Source: Apostichopus japonicus (taxonomy: Eukaryota; Echinodermata; Holothuroidea; Aspidochirotida; Stichopodidae). Taken from it: 64,000 nt of DNA. A model generated the notes under the pieces. It was given only the letters and a program-made list of their open reading frames with translations, did no database searches and was not told the DNA's origin. Below, piece by piece: positions 1-14,300 of this stretch. The translations under genes were made by a program, and so were the position numbers. Every line of letters starts with the position of its first letter. Within the stretch, counting starts at the first letter, position 1. The DNA lies in contig NC_092562.1 in assembly GCF_037975245.1 (NCBI RefSeq), positions 21,223,054-21,287,053 of the forward strand, written 5' to 3'.

Positions 1-3000
1 CAGGCAGTCTGGCTGACATAGCTCACATAGCTAATATACTGCAAAAATTCCGAAATATTCGACCTGGTTACCTTTTAACACTGTGCGCCCTCTATGACAA
101 GACGGTCAACTCACATCCCGAATCGCTCTGTGTACCCCGATTAAGCCTTACAACCCCTAAAGTTCCCCAAACCAAACCAAACCATCCCAAGTCTGCACAC
201 GACAACTGACCAGATTATTCTAAAACACTCGACCGGTAGGTTTTGTTTGAGTACATTTGTAATGCAGGTTAGTACATCAGTCCCTGTCCCCCTCCACTTT
301 AACTCAACCCCCCCCCCCCGCTTCACGGGCTCTACTAGTACGGAATTACTGACACAGGGTGACAATAACTCCTCAAACTCATTATTTTTACCTGTGACAG
401 ATACTATAGTACTACTGTCACTAGATGGAGAAATATTATTCAATGCCTTCATAAAATTATACTGCCAAGTTCAATCTTCCTACAAAACAGAAACATTCAT
501 CTTTCATATGATCAGCAAACCCACATACCATGCTTAATTGCTAAATAGAGCTTTATTAATGATATTGAAACCCTCCTCTGTAAAGGGTTGTTCCTCACAA
601 TATAAAATAATACTATCTTTGTCACAATAAACCACTGCAACAGCATACCAGGATGCATTGCCTAGCAACCAAACAAAATTAATAGTATCAGCCTCAAAGT
701 CAAAGTGTTCATAATGACCTCTAAAGCCTCATAAAAGAGTTGTGGTTCCCAAATACTGTAGTGTATTCATGAGAAAAACAATGACATTAAATAAATCCAT
801 CAGGAAGTTTGAAGTGAAACAGAAAGGAGTGAAGAAACATCTCAGGGACAAGTTCAAGAGAGTCGTACACTGTTAGTAATGAGACACGGTAATGTAACAT
901 GATCACCTCAACCGATAATAAACAGCACATGAACCATTGGGTAACCTGATTCCAAATGAAATGAGACATTTGAATCTCAAGTTGTGTTTCTTCTGCTAAG
1001 GGCATCACTAGTTCAAGTTCAGTTTGACAGACTATTGCATGCAGAATTAGTACTGAGATTATGCAATGCACTGTAGTAGAGTAATAAGCACTATCTATTG
1101 TATACTGCAGCACAATGAGGTGAAGTATGTCTCATCTTGTGTGTAGTACTATGTAGGAGTTGTGCAATCCCCTTTCACTTCTTACTCTGTACATACATGC
1201 AGTGAAGGTGTGTTCTTCTGTGTAGTGTTGTGTATAGTGTGCACTACTCTACTGTGCATACTGTACTGTGTAGTCAAGCATGTATTTTGCAGCTCTATCA
1301 ACCTTTTGGTTATTTGTATAAAGAGCATTAGAACTATAGCCCCCAAATATGCTAGAAAGTCCAGCAACGGTCACACATGTTCCAGCGTCCACATGCATTT
1401 TACTAAGTACTGTACCACTCTCAAAGTTTTTGGGTTTCTTTCCTGACTGAAACATGTATTTGCCTAATTCAACAAACCTCAATGTCTGGAAGAAACTTGG
1501 GCATGCATCTATGCAGAACTGCCAGGAAAGAATATTGGAATAACTGCTAGCAGTTTGACCATGTTTTGCTAAAATTTGGGGCCAATACAAGGCCTCTCAT
1601 CTAGAGGAATGGTCATGAATCAATGGTTATCGTACGATACAAGATTATGTTATTACTGTAATGATCTTAGTGTGTACACGTTGCATGGCATTTTTGAGGT
1701 GATCGAACATCATTTTTGTTCCCTATAATAACATCAAAAACTATTAAGATTCAGTGTAAAACAAGAGCTATACATCTGTTTATTCGTGTAGCAGCTTCGC
1801 CATTGTGTAAAACATTGTTCTAAGCTAAACCTGATTCAAAATTTAATCCCTGAATTAAATCCTATGAGTAGCCTGGGTACACTAAGTGACTCACATGATA
1901 AAATAGTAATCTTACCATAAAATAAACTTGATTAAAAAGACGATGAAGCTGTTAAAGCTACCAAATGAAATTACAGGAACACTGCAATCTTTCATATTAC
2001 AAGTCTTCAGGTCATTTGTCAACATTTATATTTACCTGAGGGCTGTTGTCATTAGTCACCGAGGCTATAGGGATGGTTTTAATTGAGTATTAGATTCGTG
2101 CCATTGGCAAGAGATGAGATTGCTTTTCATAGTTACCTCAAGCACAGTTCAGTGTTCACACTGTTTTGAAGGAATACATTGTTACTTTGTTAGTCATAAG
2201 AAGGGACACAAAACAATACATCTTTGCAAAAATGCCTCTTTTGAGCAAAGACTTACTGTGAGACTGGACTCTCCAAAGTGAAGAGCACAGTATTCCAGTC
2301 CTGTTTGTAAGAGCTTTGAATTAAATGTCACTTCCCAATAGATACCATTGAAACTTGCTACTGTAGGTTCCAAAGGAAGAGGTGGGGGGGGGGGGGGGGA
2401 CTTGACCCGAAGAGTGTCGGGGAGGGTGGGGGATGGGTGGGTGCTGGCAGGACATAGTTAGAAATGCTACCAGTTAATACAACATATCTGTAGTTGGGAA
2501 AGCGAACTAGTAAAGTGTATGTGTATGTAAGGGTAAAGACGAAATGCAGTAATTTCACTAGAATTATGCAACTGTGCTGAAGCTAGCTGGTAATATCAGC
2601 AACTCTGAATGACAATAACAGCTCCAAGCTAGGCTATATGACAATGTGGTAGGGTCTGACATTACTGTTTATGAGGTCCGTTGTTGAGAGGCTGTCTTAT
2701 TGATTGCTTACACTGAGTTTGTTATATAGCGGTAAATAAACCTTAACATAAGGGGTATGTTAGTTCAGTCTCTAGACCTAGAACAACATCCTCTTATACA
2801 GACTTCATAGCCTGAATGGCACAAAGCCGCCAGCTGGGAGACTGGAATGTATAAATAAAGCAGTCTGGGAGGGAAACTTCAAAGGGTTGATACCTTCATT
2901 GAAAAATACTATGATACTCTACTTCTAATCATTGAAGTGCATATAGTGGATACATATTACACATCTCTTATAGTGGAGGTGTAAACACTCCAGTTCAGTA

Positions 3001-3334
3001 CTAAGGCCAGGACACAATATCTGAGCCTTAACAAAACATTTTATAAGTATTACTACTGAAATAAAGTCAAAGCTTGTGCAACCTTGAAGTTCGGTCAACC
3101 CTCTTAAAACTGTTCTACCCTACTGCACCTATCAGAAAAAGGAACATCTATATCTACTGCCACAAAACATTCTTTGGCAAACTAAGCTTCGGTTTTTATA
3201 GCACTTGCTTAGCACATTATTGAAACAAATATTGTTATTACACAGAGAACTAAGCTCCCCCTCCCCCCTTATCTTTATTCTTGTCTTTTGACAATAATCT
3301 TGTGAACTTGTAGCCTTACAGGCGTACTGAATGT

Positions 3335-3412
3335 ACCGCCGTTGACCTCAAATGACCTTTGAACTTCACACAAAAGAATATAGGGTTCTTGTACTCAATA
3401 AGATGGATCCAT
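3335..3412 (+). repeat. Dispersed copy of the 143-bp repeat family
   Basis: This stretch carries the words 'TTGACCTCAAATGACCTTTG' and 'TTCTTGTACTCAAT'. The same words recur in the tandem array at about 29755-30470. It is therefore a single diverged copy of the same family, about 26 kb away. Confidence 0.6.
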
Positions 3413-4762
3413 TTTCCAAGTATAAAGTTAATCCGTCACAAAACCTTTTTGAGTTACCATCATTTACAAGCAAGTGTAACATACAGAGACAAGCCGGCTA
3501 TCACCACTGCATAGACTCCTAGAACTGCCTTCGGCAAGGACTCAACAATAATCAGGTCAATTGTCCACATCCGTTGTCTATTTCTCTTAATGAGTTCTTT
3601 GTTTAAGGTCATGTCCAAATGATGGTGGAACGTGTACCTGACTTCCTGTTCAATACCATTTTCTTTAATTCTCTAATTGACGTATTTTCTTAAAAGTATG
3701 GCGTGGTATTATGGCACAGTTAACAAGTTTAAACCAACAAAAATTGTACTCATTATGAAATGAATTCCATCCATTAACAATAAACAATTAACTTCCTGAG
3801 TGTGTTTTTTTTTCTTTACGGAATTATATACCTAGGTAAAGTTATAAGTATACTCTAATGTTACAATCTACTACAATCTGGGCAATTTCTATTGAAGTAC
3901 AAGTATCTTCACCAACATTAGCACAGTTGTTGTCTAGTTACTAGAAAACAGCAAAAGTCTCAATATTAAGGCTATGCCAATGGATTTTGCTGTTTGCCAT
4001 TGTCTAGAAAAAAAGGCACAGTTGGCATTTTTCTGCCAGTGCTAACTTAATATTGCTTTTGTGTTAATTCCTGGAAAATGCAAATGGAAATTTAACTTTA
4101 GCCAGTAAATGTTTTATGGACCAGTTGGCATTTTTTAGTGAGGGGTTACAATTGTGAAATTAATAGTATAATTATATATACCTTAATAGTTGACACATCT
4201 GAAAACTTATGTGGTCAGCGTCTGAAGAGTTCTGAATGATAGACATACTGTACATGCTCTATTGCAAATTACAAAAGGACCTCCTATGAACAATATGCGT
4301 ATTGTTTGTTTGTTTATTATTTCTTTCCTTTTTTTTCGATCTTGACAAAGGACACAAACATCAGTTGCACAGATATATCTAACCTAGCACATAGACATTT
4401 ACTAAATCACTACCACTTGTTACAGTACAACTGTAACACACTACTGCTGACCAGATAAATTTCATACACTTTTCAAAAACTGACCACAGGGATATACTGT
4501 TGTCCTGACCTTCACAAGGAAGACAAAGAACTAGTCAACAATCAAACCAGACCTCTCTATTGGTATGTAAGCCAATATTAGTGACCTGCCAAGTGCCAAA
4601 CCTATTATTCAGTATGAATCAGTCAGTAATCTATCTCATCAAAATCTTTAGAATGATTAACTTGCCTCTGGACTTGAATAGCTGCTACCTACAGCAGAGG
4701 GATGTCAAATTGGTTTTCATGATAAACAAAATGTTGTCAAAAATTTCCAAGAACCTACTGGT

Positions 4763-4850
4763 AAAAGGTCAGGCTTTGTACCTATAGAAGGTCAGGCTAT
4801 CATACCTGTAGAAGGTCAGTCAGGCCATGGTCAGGTAGGCTATCAAACCT
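4763..4850 (+). repeat. Short minisatellite built on AAGGTCAGGCT
   Basis: About three imperfect copies of a unit of roughly 28 bp containing 'AAGGTCAGGCT' followed by 'ACCTATAG' or 'ACCTGTAG' lie head to tail. There is no coding signal. Confidence 0.6.
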
Positions 4851-7800
4851 GGTTTGGTCATGCTGTATTGCATGCACACTAACTGTATAGTGTGTAGCAC
4901 TGTAGGTACTGTATGGTATTCTACATGGGTTATGGTACACCACCCCTGCACACAACAAACAGTGCTGCACTCAGCAAATTAAAGGTTCACTTGTGCTTGA
5001 GGTCAATCTAAAAGGAATGTGGACAAGACCATACAAGATATAGACAATTAACCTTTGTCTTGTTGCAGTAGAGGGTAAATTAGTCTACTTAAATTATGAT
5101 TGGCAGGTACAAAGGAGCTATTGTACCCTGAGTACTGTAACATACACTTAGAACTAAGTACTGTACAACAACATGCTCAGTTTTTGAGTATAACTGTGGT
5201 GTGTCATGGATAAATTTTCGGTAAGTTTTAAGCCTTGTCGTAGAAGAGAAAGTCGCAAGAACTGTAGCTGGGTTTCTAAATTCTGACCTACAGTCACTCA
5301 CTCTCTCTGAAAACTGTTCAGTTCCCACCCCCACCTCCCTGGAACCAGTACCGTTCAACTTCATTCCCCTATCAAGTGGTCGTAATGATAAATTATGTGG
5401 TAGAATTGGACAATTAGGAATTGCATTACTTTGAATCTTAGTATAGAACAGAGATTATTGTAAACTCTATCATGCTGACTCATTCCTAAAATTGCTCTTG
5501 AATTCCTGTTTTCGTATCCCTATGACCTAACCCTAAACTAAACTAAGGTGTAAGATTTGGTTTCAATATTCAGATTGCAAAACTATTTCGAATACATATA
5601 AACTCTTATATTGCTTCCTCAATGATTTGAATGCAAGAAGTATTTTCATAGAAGTATCTCCTTGTTGCTACATCATGTCCTGGATAAACTTGCAAGAATT
5701 GTCCTCTTTGCAAAAAGAAAGAAATGGGAAAATCCTGGGCAAATACTTAGAACAAGTAAAGAAATGAGGGTAATAATCGTCTCTTACAAAAACAACTTTT
5801 AGTTATGGTTTCCAACAAACAGGAAACAGTGGTTAACATCTGTAACATCAATGTATAGTAGATTGATGGTTGCTAAGGCACTCCCTTTGCATAAATAGTG
5901 TATGCATTGTGAAATCCACACAGTGATCAATGTTATTAGCACACTACCATGTGGCATAGCATACTCTTTTAATTCCCCCCATCCCCCCCTCTCCCTGTGC
6001 CCACGAACATCACTTAATTATGGGAAAATCGCAACCTTTGTCAATACATCATTTTTAAATCTCTAGGACAATCTCGCGGGACGGTATCTGTGGGATATCT
6101 CCTATCGTGTAACTTGCTTACAGTATCAACACTACAAAACAAGTAGCTCTGCTGTTTACTAAGTATGTGAAGACCACAATTACTAATACCGAAATGAAAA
6201 CTGAACAGACAACAGTACATTGATACTAGGACTCATCTTGAGTCTCTCTCTACCTCTCTCTCTCTCTTATCTCACAATGGATAACAGCTTCCAGCTAACA
6301 TATAAACCTCTTTATCATCTGCAAACTGTCAAATGGCTAATGTTCCCATTAAATTCTTTCTACTGAAGAAGAAGAGTTCTTCTAATCAGGAGGCAGGGTA
6401 ATTTTGGCATTCCTGTGGAGACTGCTCCAGGGCTAAGAATAACAAGAATCTGCCAGTAATTACCCAAAGTTTCAAACTACATACTTTCCAAAGGTTTGTT
6501 TATTGACTCAAACTGGAACTTCAATCACAATCTAACAATGGACTGGAGTTTTTCTAGAAGTTTCCTCATGGCATTCCAATCACGCAGTAATATAACCTGT
6601 TTTCTCAACACATGTGGGAGATGGACCTATTTGTCAGATTTCTGCTCTGAAAAATCTTCCCCAAACGGATTTCAGATCCACTGAGCATTGACCAACCTGG
6701 TGTGAATTGGAAGCTTCAATGAGTCCCATACATCATCCACTTGAATCTTTAGAACCTAGCTGCTGGTGACCCAGGTTATACTGTCAATTCTTCCACATTA
6801 TCACAAAACAGAAACAAGGCCATTTCACGATCATTGTATTAAAGGTGTCACTGTACACACAGGTTGTATAATATCAACTTTGTTATCAACTTAACTTATC
6901 AAACAGATGCATTGGGTGAAGATTTAATCACTTAACTGTTCAAACAATGACATTCAAATACAAAGTTCAGCAGGGTATAATTTATCCGGTATAAGCATCA
7001 TCGCAAAATGCTACCGTTGCTACACAAATTTGGTCAAATATTGCTATACAAGTCCAATGATCTTGTGTACTAGCAGTCTTGTTACACAGGAATCACATAG
7101 TATTGTACAACAGAAAAAGTCCAGAGCCTTTCAAAACTGCTACACAAAATTTGAATGCTAAATTATTCAAATTACAAACGAGTACAAATAACTGTACAGT
7201 AGCGTGATAATTATTTAGCCAAACTCAAAAACTCAGGGATTACAGGAAATAATTTTAGTGTTCGCATTTTTTGGTAGCTCAGTGTTTCAGGTTCGTGAAC
7301 TTTATTTCTTATAAAGTACTGAAAATGGTGCACTGGAACAGTGTACAAAAACTTCTATTGATATTTTCATTTGTGAAGTAGCAATTTGACTATTTCTCAC
7401 AGCAGTTTTGCTATATAGGTACTTTGACTGGATTTTACCCTGGGATATTTTACTAGTGAAACAGAGAATATTATACATACATCAACCCCTTCCCCTTACT
7501 CTAGGTTCACCATTACAATCCCCAGGTATTAAGTCCTTCTACATCACTGTTTCCCAGAAAAGCAAGCCATAAACATAATAACATACTCTTCCATCTTAGT
7601 CCCAGTAGAATAATTACACTTTGACCTCCACTTTAACACTCTCACAACAGAGACCTTACACCTGTCTGGGCAGCTAATATCTATCCTAACACACATATCT
7701 CTACCAAGAAAGCAACCTTGATCATGACCTCACTGGTGATGTCAGAGTGCTGTTTCTCAGCAGCCTTGCCTCTGTTACCTAGGAGAGAGTGTAAACACAA

Positions 7801-8227
7801 GGACAGAGTAACTTCCTGTCTGGCCAATGTTGGTCCTTGCCGGAAGTATTTCAGATGTACGTTTTCTCTCTTACAAGCCAGCTATAAGTAGCAGTAGCGG
7901 TAGTAGTAGTGGTAGACTTGCCATCGTCCAAAGCAAGCAATATGTAGTTGGTTATATTATATAGTGTTGCAGTAGGTTTAAACTTAGCGTATACCATCAT
8001 GTAGCAGTTAACAGTTAGCGTAAAAGTAGCTTGTCGATCAGCCAGCAAACTCCAAAAAATCACGAATGCACCATCTTAAAATATATATATTATCGCATCT
8101 CTTTCTCGTGTGTTTCTGTTTGCTCACACACCTAGAGCTGCAACAAATAAATGGAGGACCCCTGTGACACTAGGAGTAATTTGTCATGCAGCTGAACACA
8201 GGTTATTTCATATAACTCCACCTAGTA

Positions 8228-8284
8228 AAGACATCCCCCACACACACGACATCCCCCACACACAGACATCCCCCCCATCCGCAC
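8228..8284 (+). repeat. CA/CCCC-rich minisatellite
   Basis: Repeats of 'ACATCCCCCACACACA' type lie head to tail. The overlapping open frame is low complexity and is not a gene. Confidence 0.55.
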
Positions 8285-11240
8285 ATCCTTAACTGATAGA
8301 ATAATATCTGCATATCCATGGCCTGGAGGGTATTTCAACATTTTCATTTGTAACACCAGAGATAAAAACAGCACACTGACACAATCACAAGTGTAGGCCT
8401 TTACAATATTTATAAAGCAAAGAGTGATTAATATAGTGCCACTGATATGATATCAGCTACTCCAATAAGATGTTCCCAATAATATGTGATTTTAAGTGTA
8501 TGAAAAGTTGATTTCAACGTTTAGATAACTGACAATCAAGTACGCTTTTCCCAGGGTTCTCTTGACCCTTAACGATTACATATAGCCACTCAAAATATGC
8601 AAGCAAAAGTCAAACCAAAGTGAATATCAAGTAGACTGTTATAGGTTAAGTACTGCAGTTCTGTACATGTGTCAATTTTCTAAGAGATACTTACGGCAGG
8701 TCCTAAGGTTCAATTTTAAAAGCAATTATTTTCAAGGATATTCAGTCCAAGTTGATTCCAAGAGCCGTTACACGACAATAATCCATTACTTTCTCTTTCA
8801 CTTTGTGTTCTCCCTCTTTACAGATTCAATCACTCTTCTAAGTGATGCGTGTACATAATTCTTCTAACATCCTTCATACTAGTAACATCGATTGTTATCG
8901 CCACTGTTTTCACATTTACAATATTACACAGGTGTATCTATATACTACTAATCTCTAATAATATATTACTATACTATCTATCATTTTTAATGCACTGGAA
9001 TTAATGATCCAAAAAACATGATGTTAAAAGAGTCAAAACGTATCAAAGTCATTAGAGTGTACCATTAATGACATCAGTTTGGTATTGAGAAAGGCTCTGT
9101 GAACCAATGCAAAAGACAGGTCACCACTATAGATATCACAGATGTAGCAACTTAGGCAATATTGACTGTTTAAACACACTCACTGTAGAGTAGCTTGGAG
9201 CTTCATGAATTATGCATCATAGCATTAATAGTGCAGGGATTACATTATGCCATAATATGTACATAAATTACCTCCACCGAGTCCACCTACACAATTAGTC
9301 TATTTTTTTTTTTTTCTTTCTTATATCTTGTATTTCTACTTTTGTTCATCAATAGTGATAAAGAAAATGTGCTGAACCTCAAAAAGTACTATGTGACTTC
9401 AAATGGGTACATACACATATTGTACTCTGTATAGTAACAACACTCAGGCCTGTTAACGATACAGGATAGTTACAACTAGTTACAAATTTAAGTTCTTTTT
9501 GTCTATATCTTTAACAATTTGGTCAAAATGTTACAAGGTAAATTACTTAGCATTCTCTTAGGCGATACTTAGATCATAGATGAAACATTTCCTGGCTAAA
9601 CATTAACATAATATTTATTAAGTTGTAAGAGCTAGTAAGCAGAAATGACCATTTTATAACTAGATCCAAAATTCACTGAGTACATCCCTCACACACTATC
9701 AACTAAACCCAACCTTTAATCAGGACTATAATTGATCATTAAAGAGATGATGCTATCAGCAATAAACAACCTTGTGATTGGTCATTAAACATGATGACAG
9801 GCAGGTCTGTCTGACCTTTCCTATATATAGTAAATGCAGTCCCATTAGCTACAGCTATTTAGGAAATGGACATTATAAGCAAATCAAGGGATGTCAAGGT
9901 TATCCCTGGCAACTGTCAGAGTATGTACACAGAAGTAGTTCAATGTCACTAAATGTTTAATCTAGCTTAAGTCTAGTTCAAGCATATTACATTTCAAATG
10001 CAGTTTTCCTAGTTTCACTGACAGTTATATGAGTGACTATTGTCTATAGGTCTGACAGCTGATCATGTTATTGATAAATCCTCCAGTTTCCATCCATCTA
10101 TTGTAGGAAATATAGGGATCCTAACATAAAGGATAGAAATTTTGAGGCAAACACTATTCTCACCAATGACAAAAAAAACCCACAACATATAACATTTCAA
10201 TGCACATTGATTTTATTAAAGCCTAATGTGTACAGGATTGTTACAATATTCAACATATCGAGTTGTCCAACGTTGCCAGTTTGGCATTTTAAATGCTGAA
10301 AATGACCAATTTGGCATTTTTCAAATTGGATCTGAAACACCCCAGACAAACAGCATTTTGTGACCTTTATCGTAAATGGCTAATTACCAATTTTGCAATG
10401 GCTACAACCCTACCAAAAAGGGAAATAGTTGTTGATATTTGTTAAATTCCCCCAAACCATTTGATGTTGTTCAGTCAAAAGTCAGGGCCTACCTGTCGGT
10501 AAAATCATTGGAATTTCTTAACAAAGTTTCATAATTCCCACACAATTCCTACCCATATACAGGGTCAGGGTACCCATGCATATACCTGTGAAAAGTTGCA
10601 ACCCTGGTTGCAAGTTGTCCCCATATGCCTGCCTATTGTACAGCAGGTGAGTTTGTGTAATATATATGTTTACTAAATATCAACTTACATGCTGCCAATG
10701 AATAAAGGCATTTCCCATGAATTAAATGCACAGGAAGACTTCCTTCATTAAAATATAGCAAAAAATTTGACCAGGAAATTTTACAATGTTGGTTTTGATT
10801 GAGTTTTAGAATTACATTGTATTCACTCATATTAATGTCAATGGAATAAGGATCAAAGTTACACTCATCATGTAGTTCAAACTTGCTAGCTACTATTGCT
10901 ACTAACTACTAACTACTATACTCACTTCATAAAGTCTATAATAAAAGTACAAGGCTACTAAAAACAACCTTCATGCATCAAGTGATATATTCAATTAAAT
11001 TATTTAGTAATTAATTAGTGTAATGTAAGGTTAATAGCTACTGTTACTAGTTGTTTGCCTTAACTAGCCTAGAAGTCTAACATCTTTGTTGTTGCTAAAT
11101 TAGCCTAACTTAAAGTAGTTCAATGCCCAACTGATTACCAGTAAGGCCATTCGTTAACTTGTTTAGGCAATAGCCTAACTTATCGTAACGTTACGTGTTA
11201 AAGTAAGTTGAAGGGGAAAATGTATTTAACATAAACACAC

Positions 11241-11294
11241 CTTTCTCTGAGCCTCCCGGCTAAGTCCGGATTTTTCTGCGCGGTTGGCAGCCAT
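11241..11294 (-). CDS. Transgelin/calponin-family protein, first coding exon only
   Basis: The 18-codon exon reads M-A-A-N-R-A-E-K-S-G-L-S-R-E-A-Q-R-K on the minus strand and is followed directly by a GTGTGT splice donor in phase 0. The NRA-KSG-EAQRK pattern matches the start of muscle and cytoskeletal transgelin-like proteins (for example the insect CHD64 type). In these proteins it precedes a single calponin-homology domain and a C-terminal calponin repeat, and the family binds and stabilises actin filaments. Only this leader is in the window; the CH-domain exons were not found to the left, so the gene is partial and its first intron exceeds 11 kb if the model is right. It is transcribed divergently from PLK1. 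The assignment rests on 18 residues, so it is probable rather than certain. Confidence 0.72.
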
Positions 11295-13568
11295 CTTTGA
11301 AGAATATGAATTAAACTGACGCAGGTAAGCTTAAAAAAGAATAGTGTGTCTCTTCAAGTTCTTCGAGCGAAGTTTCAACACCCGTAAGTTGTTCAACCAC
11401 AAACTACTGTCGAACACAATATATAGTACAGAACTTGTGCTGTGATATTGAAATGTGGATTTACTATATAGCGCACAATTTGATCCTTATGTTGAAGTTG
11501 ATAACACGATTGAGAAGTGTGTACTCGAAGGTGCACCGATTTCCACCCCTTGTCGTTCAGTTTGTTTGCGTTCAGGTGTTTTTGCCTCTACCGTTAAGTC
11601 TCTCTGTAACATGTGCCCATGTGTGATATAACTTTCCCAATTTTGTCTTGTCCCGCCGCTACGTTCAATCTCAGTATAACGTGTGGCTATTGTATGTAGT
11701 ATGTACTGAACTTCAACAAGGGACACGCCCATTTTAACACAGAAAGTCAATGAATGTCGTTCTGTATATATATTTATAATATAAATACCGTTAGAATGGC
11801 GTCGTGCATATGCATTGTAAATATTTGAGACATACGGAAATTCCATCAAATAAAATTTGGCATTACATAAAGCTTGTAGGAAATAGGGTTATACGGTTAA
11901 GTATTTTTTGTGTAACCGCAGTAGTCTAGTGGTTATTACAAATTCATTACGTCACGGATAGAGAATGTCTCCCCGGATGTTAATTTACGGGAAAAGCCCA
12001 TATATGGTCAATACTATTTGCAGTTTGGTTTCCTTGGTTACAAAGAAGTAAACAAACTTTAATCCACGCAAAAAGCACGTGCTACATTCCACTCCTAACG
12101 TAACTCATGTCATTCACACTTTTACCCAAAAATAATGTTTGTGCCATTTACGAGAAGATTTTCCTGCTACCCTAATGTGTTATTTCAGGTGACTCATTGG
12201 ACTGTGCCAAATGAATTAAATCCACTTCGTTCCAAAGAGTGGGGAATTATTGCTCTCTACCTGTGCTTCATCAGTCCCGGTAAACCTTCTCTCCAAGCCA
12301 TCAAGTAACTCTGGCCGAAGTTACCATGTAACACTATAACACATAGGCTTCATCACGTTCGCCATTATCTTGACCTCCTGAACATCAAATAAATCTAGAT
12401 TCACTGAAAAACAACAACAAATCGTTCAGTTATTCGCTTTCAGTGTACATTATTAGATTAACATTGATTATATTAAATAATGATGTGATTGTGTCAGTGT
12501 TGAAACGGATAGTAAGATAGCTATCCAATACACTGTCTTTTAACATCATTTTATCTGTACATCTAGGCTTGAATGGCGTCAGGTAATGTGGAAAACAAAC
12601 GTAATATATCTCCAGATATAACGCAAGAACTTTGCTGTAATGTTTTCAGAAAAAAATGCAGGAACGCATAGCGTACTTGAAATTACACTTACATTCCAAA
12701 CGGCTCTATACAAAATGTCCCCATCTTTTAACTTAGATATTTATCTGGGACCAGATAATGTGACTCTAATCTCTTAAATGAGGTAAAACTTTTCTGTTTC
12801 CTGTATCATTTCATTTGAAAAGCTCGCTAAAGAAAACTAATTTTGATAATAAAGTTACATCAAGTGATGGAAACAGTCTCGCAGTATTAGCCCCTCAAAG
12901 CTTGTACTTTTACATAAATTATTCAGGAAAAGACATAATATATATCCAATGTAATAGTACAAAAACTGAAACCCTCAGTAACTTTCGTCAAGTTGAAGTA
13001 TGTGCTTATATATATCTTGAAAATACAATTTATCTTATCTAGCACAATAAATCATTCAAATCAAATCGAGGAAACAAAGTGACTTTTTGTAAATAGATGG
13101 CGCTCTAACATAATATATGACAGAGCCGTATATGACTGAGCCGTTTCCCTATATACAGCTCCGACATAGCCGTGTATGCGTCTCAGATATAAATTATGAC
13201 TGAGTCGTATCTCTCTGTACGGCTTTGATTCAACGGCGTAACGCCTATGGGCTCGGGCCAGGGGCCCCGACCAAAGGGCCCGCTGCACTGATGTAAAGAA
13301 CTTAGAATAGGGGTACCTTTATTTTCTTCTTTTTGAAACGGCACGTTTTCGTTGGAAAAGAAACTATAAACGAGACAATGGACATATTTTAATGTGCGTG
13401 AATACGTTCGTCATATATCATATGCCCCTGCAACTGCAAATCTCGTATCCTTCTTTCCGCACGACTGACTCAAGAGCCTGAGGTACACACTGGAACTTGA
13501 TAGGCTACGCTGGTACATATTATAGCGAAATAGCGCCTCTAATTTCAATGAATTCGCTCTCGGTGAGG

Positions 13569-14300
13569 GTTGCCACCCAAGGGCGGCGGAACCAGGGGGG
13601 GGCACAGGGGGAACGTCCCCCCACTTTTCCTCAGGTTTAAAATGTGCCCTTTTTCTACATAAAAATTGTACCCTTGATCACCTTATTAGGTCAGCGATAT
13701 TTCAGTAAGAAACCTAATCCTAATTTAAAACTATCAGGGGCGTAGCCAGTATGTAGCACTGTTTCCCCAGGCCTATTGTTGATTAACAGACTTTATATCT
13801 ATAGAGCTGCAGCACTTTGAGGCCAGGGAACCAGAATGAACACTAGGGAAGGGCTGATACCGGCCATCTGGGGGGTTTTATAGTCGTGCCTACAACTTTG
13901 CAAATCCTGGCTACGCCCTGAATATTAATGAATCACTATGGGTCAAAGTCAAAGCTATTTCGAATGGATTTTTTTAAGCGCTTAACAAGAAATAAACTCT
14001 AATTCGGCAGATTCCTACTTTAGCAATTAGCATGATTTCATCTAATTTTGTCTCGAAAGAAAACTTGTGCCTTGTTTCCCAATTTCCACATTGGATATCG
14101 TAGTGCTAGTATGCATTTTTTTCTTGTGGGGGGCGTTTGAGTGATGTATACGCAAATAAGATAATACAAATTGGAGTTAAAAGGGTACTAAATATCAAGC
14201 TGCAAAAATTCAATCGAATTTCTGCAAAGTGCCCTTTGACGTTGGTGCCCCCCCCCCCCAAATTATGTAGATAAAGTGCTTCCGCCGCCCTTGTTGCCAC
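13569..14300 (+). mobile_element. Non-autonomous hAT-like DNA transposon with 8-bp target duplication
   Basis: The element runs from 13577 to 14292. Its ends are inverted repeats: AAGGGCGGCGGAA near the left end and its complement TTCCGCCGCCCTT at the right end. It is flanked on both sides by the same 8-bp word GTTGCCAC (13569-13576 and 14293-14300), as expected for hAT-type integration. There is no transposase frame. A second smaller element is nested inside. The terminal inverted repeats are seen directly; the superfamily is inferred from the 8-bp duplication. Confidence 0.75.
13735..13920 (+). mobile_element. 186-bp nested MITE with CAGGGGCGTAGCCAG ends
   Basis: The left end CAGGGGCGTAGCCAG (13735-13749) is matched by the inverted right end CTGGCTACGCCCTG, which closes at 13920. 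Such CAGGG ends are typical of hAT-derived MITEs. It lies within the larger insertion 13577-14292, so it inserted later or was carried along. I could not recognise a clean target duplication. Confidence 0.7.

Larger units (their letters stand above)
1..11240 (-). other. Presumed first intron of the transgelin-like gene
   Basis: I see no convincing protein-coding exon in this stretch on either strand. The open frames are short, lack family similarity and are not flanked by matching splice sites. It begins next to the splice donor of the exon at 11241-11294, so it is read as one very long first intron of that minus-strand gene, with the remaining exons beyond the left edge. I looked for the reverse complements of conserved calponin-homology signatures (KYD, EWI, FKQMEN) without success. 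The stretch holds simple repeats, a minisatellite near 4763, a C/A-rich run near 8228, a G run at about 2386-2399 and one dispersed repeat copy near 3340. A small unlinked exon could have been missed. Confidence 0.45.

Noticed and set aside
7711-7798. Possible minus-strand exon with a CTCTCTCCTAG acceptor and about 20 open codons (NRGKAAEKQHSDITSEVMIK)
   Set aside because: Its open frame does not match the phase 0 required after the transgelin-like first exon, where a TGA appears, and it has no similarity I recognise. No partner exon was found.
13061-13288. 75-codon minus-strand frame with arginine/tyrosine-rich sequence
   Set aside because: It translates degenerate GAGCCGTAT-type repeats and has no splice or family support.
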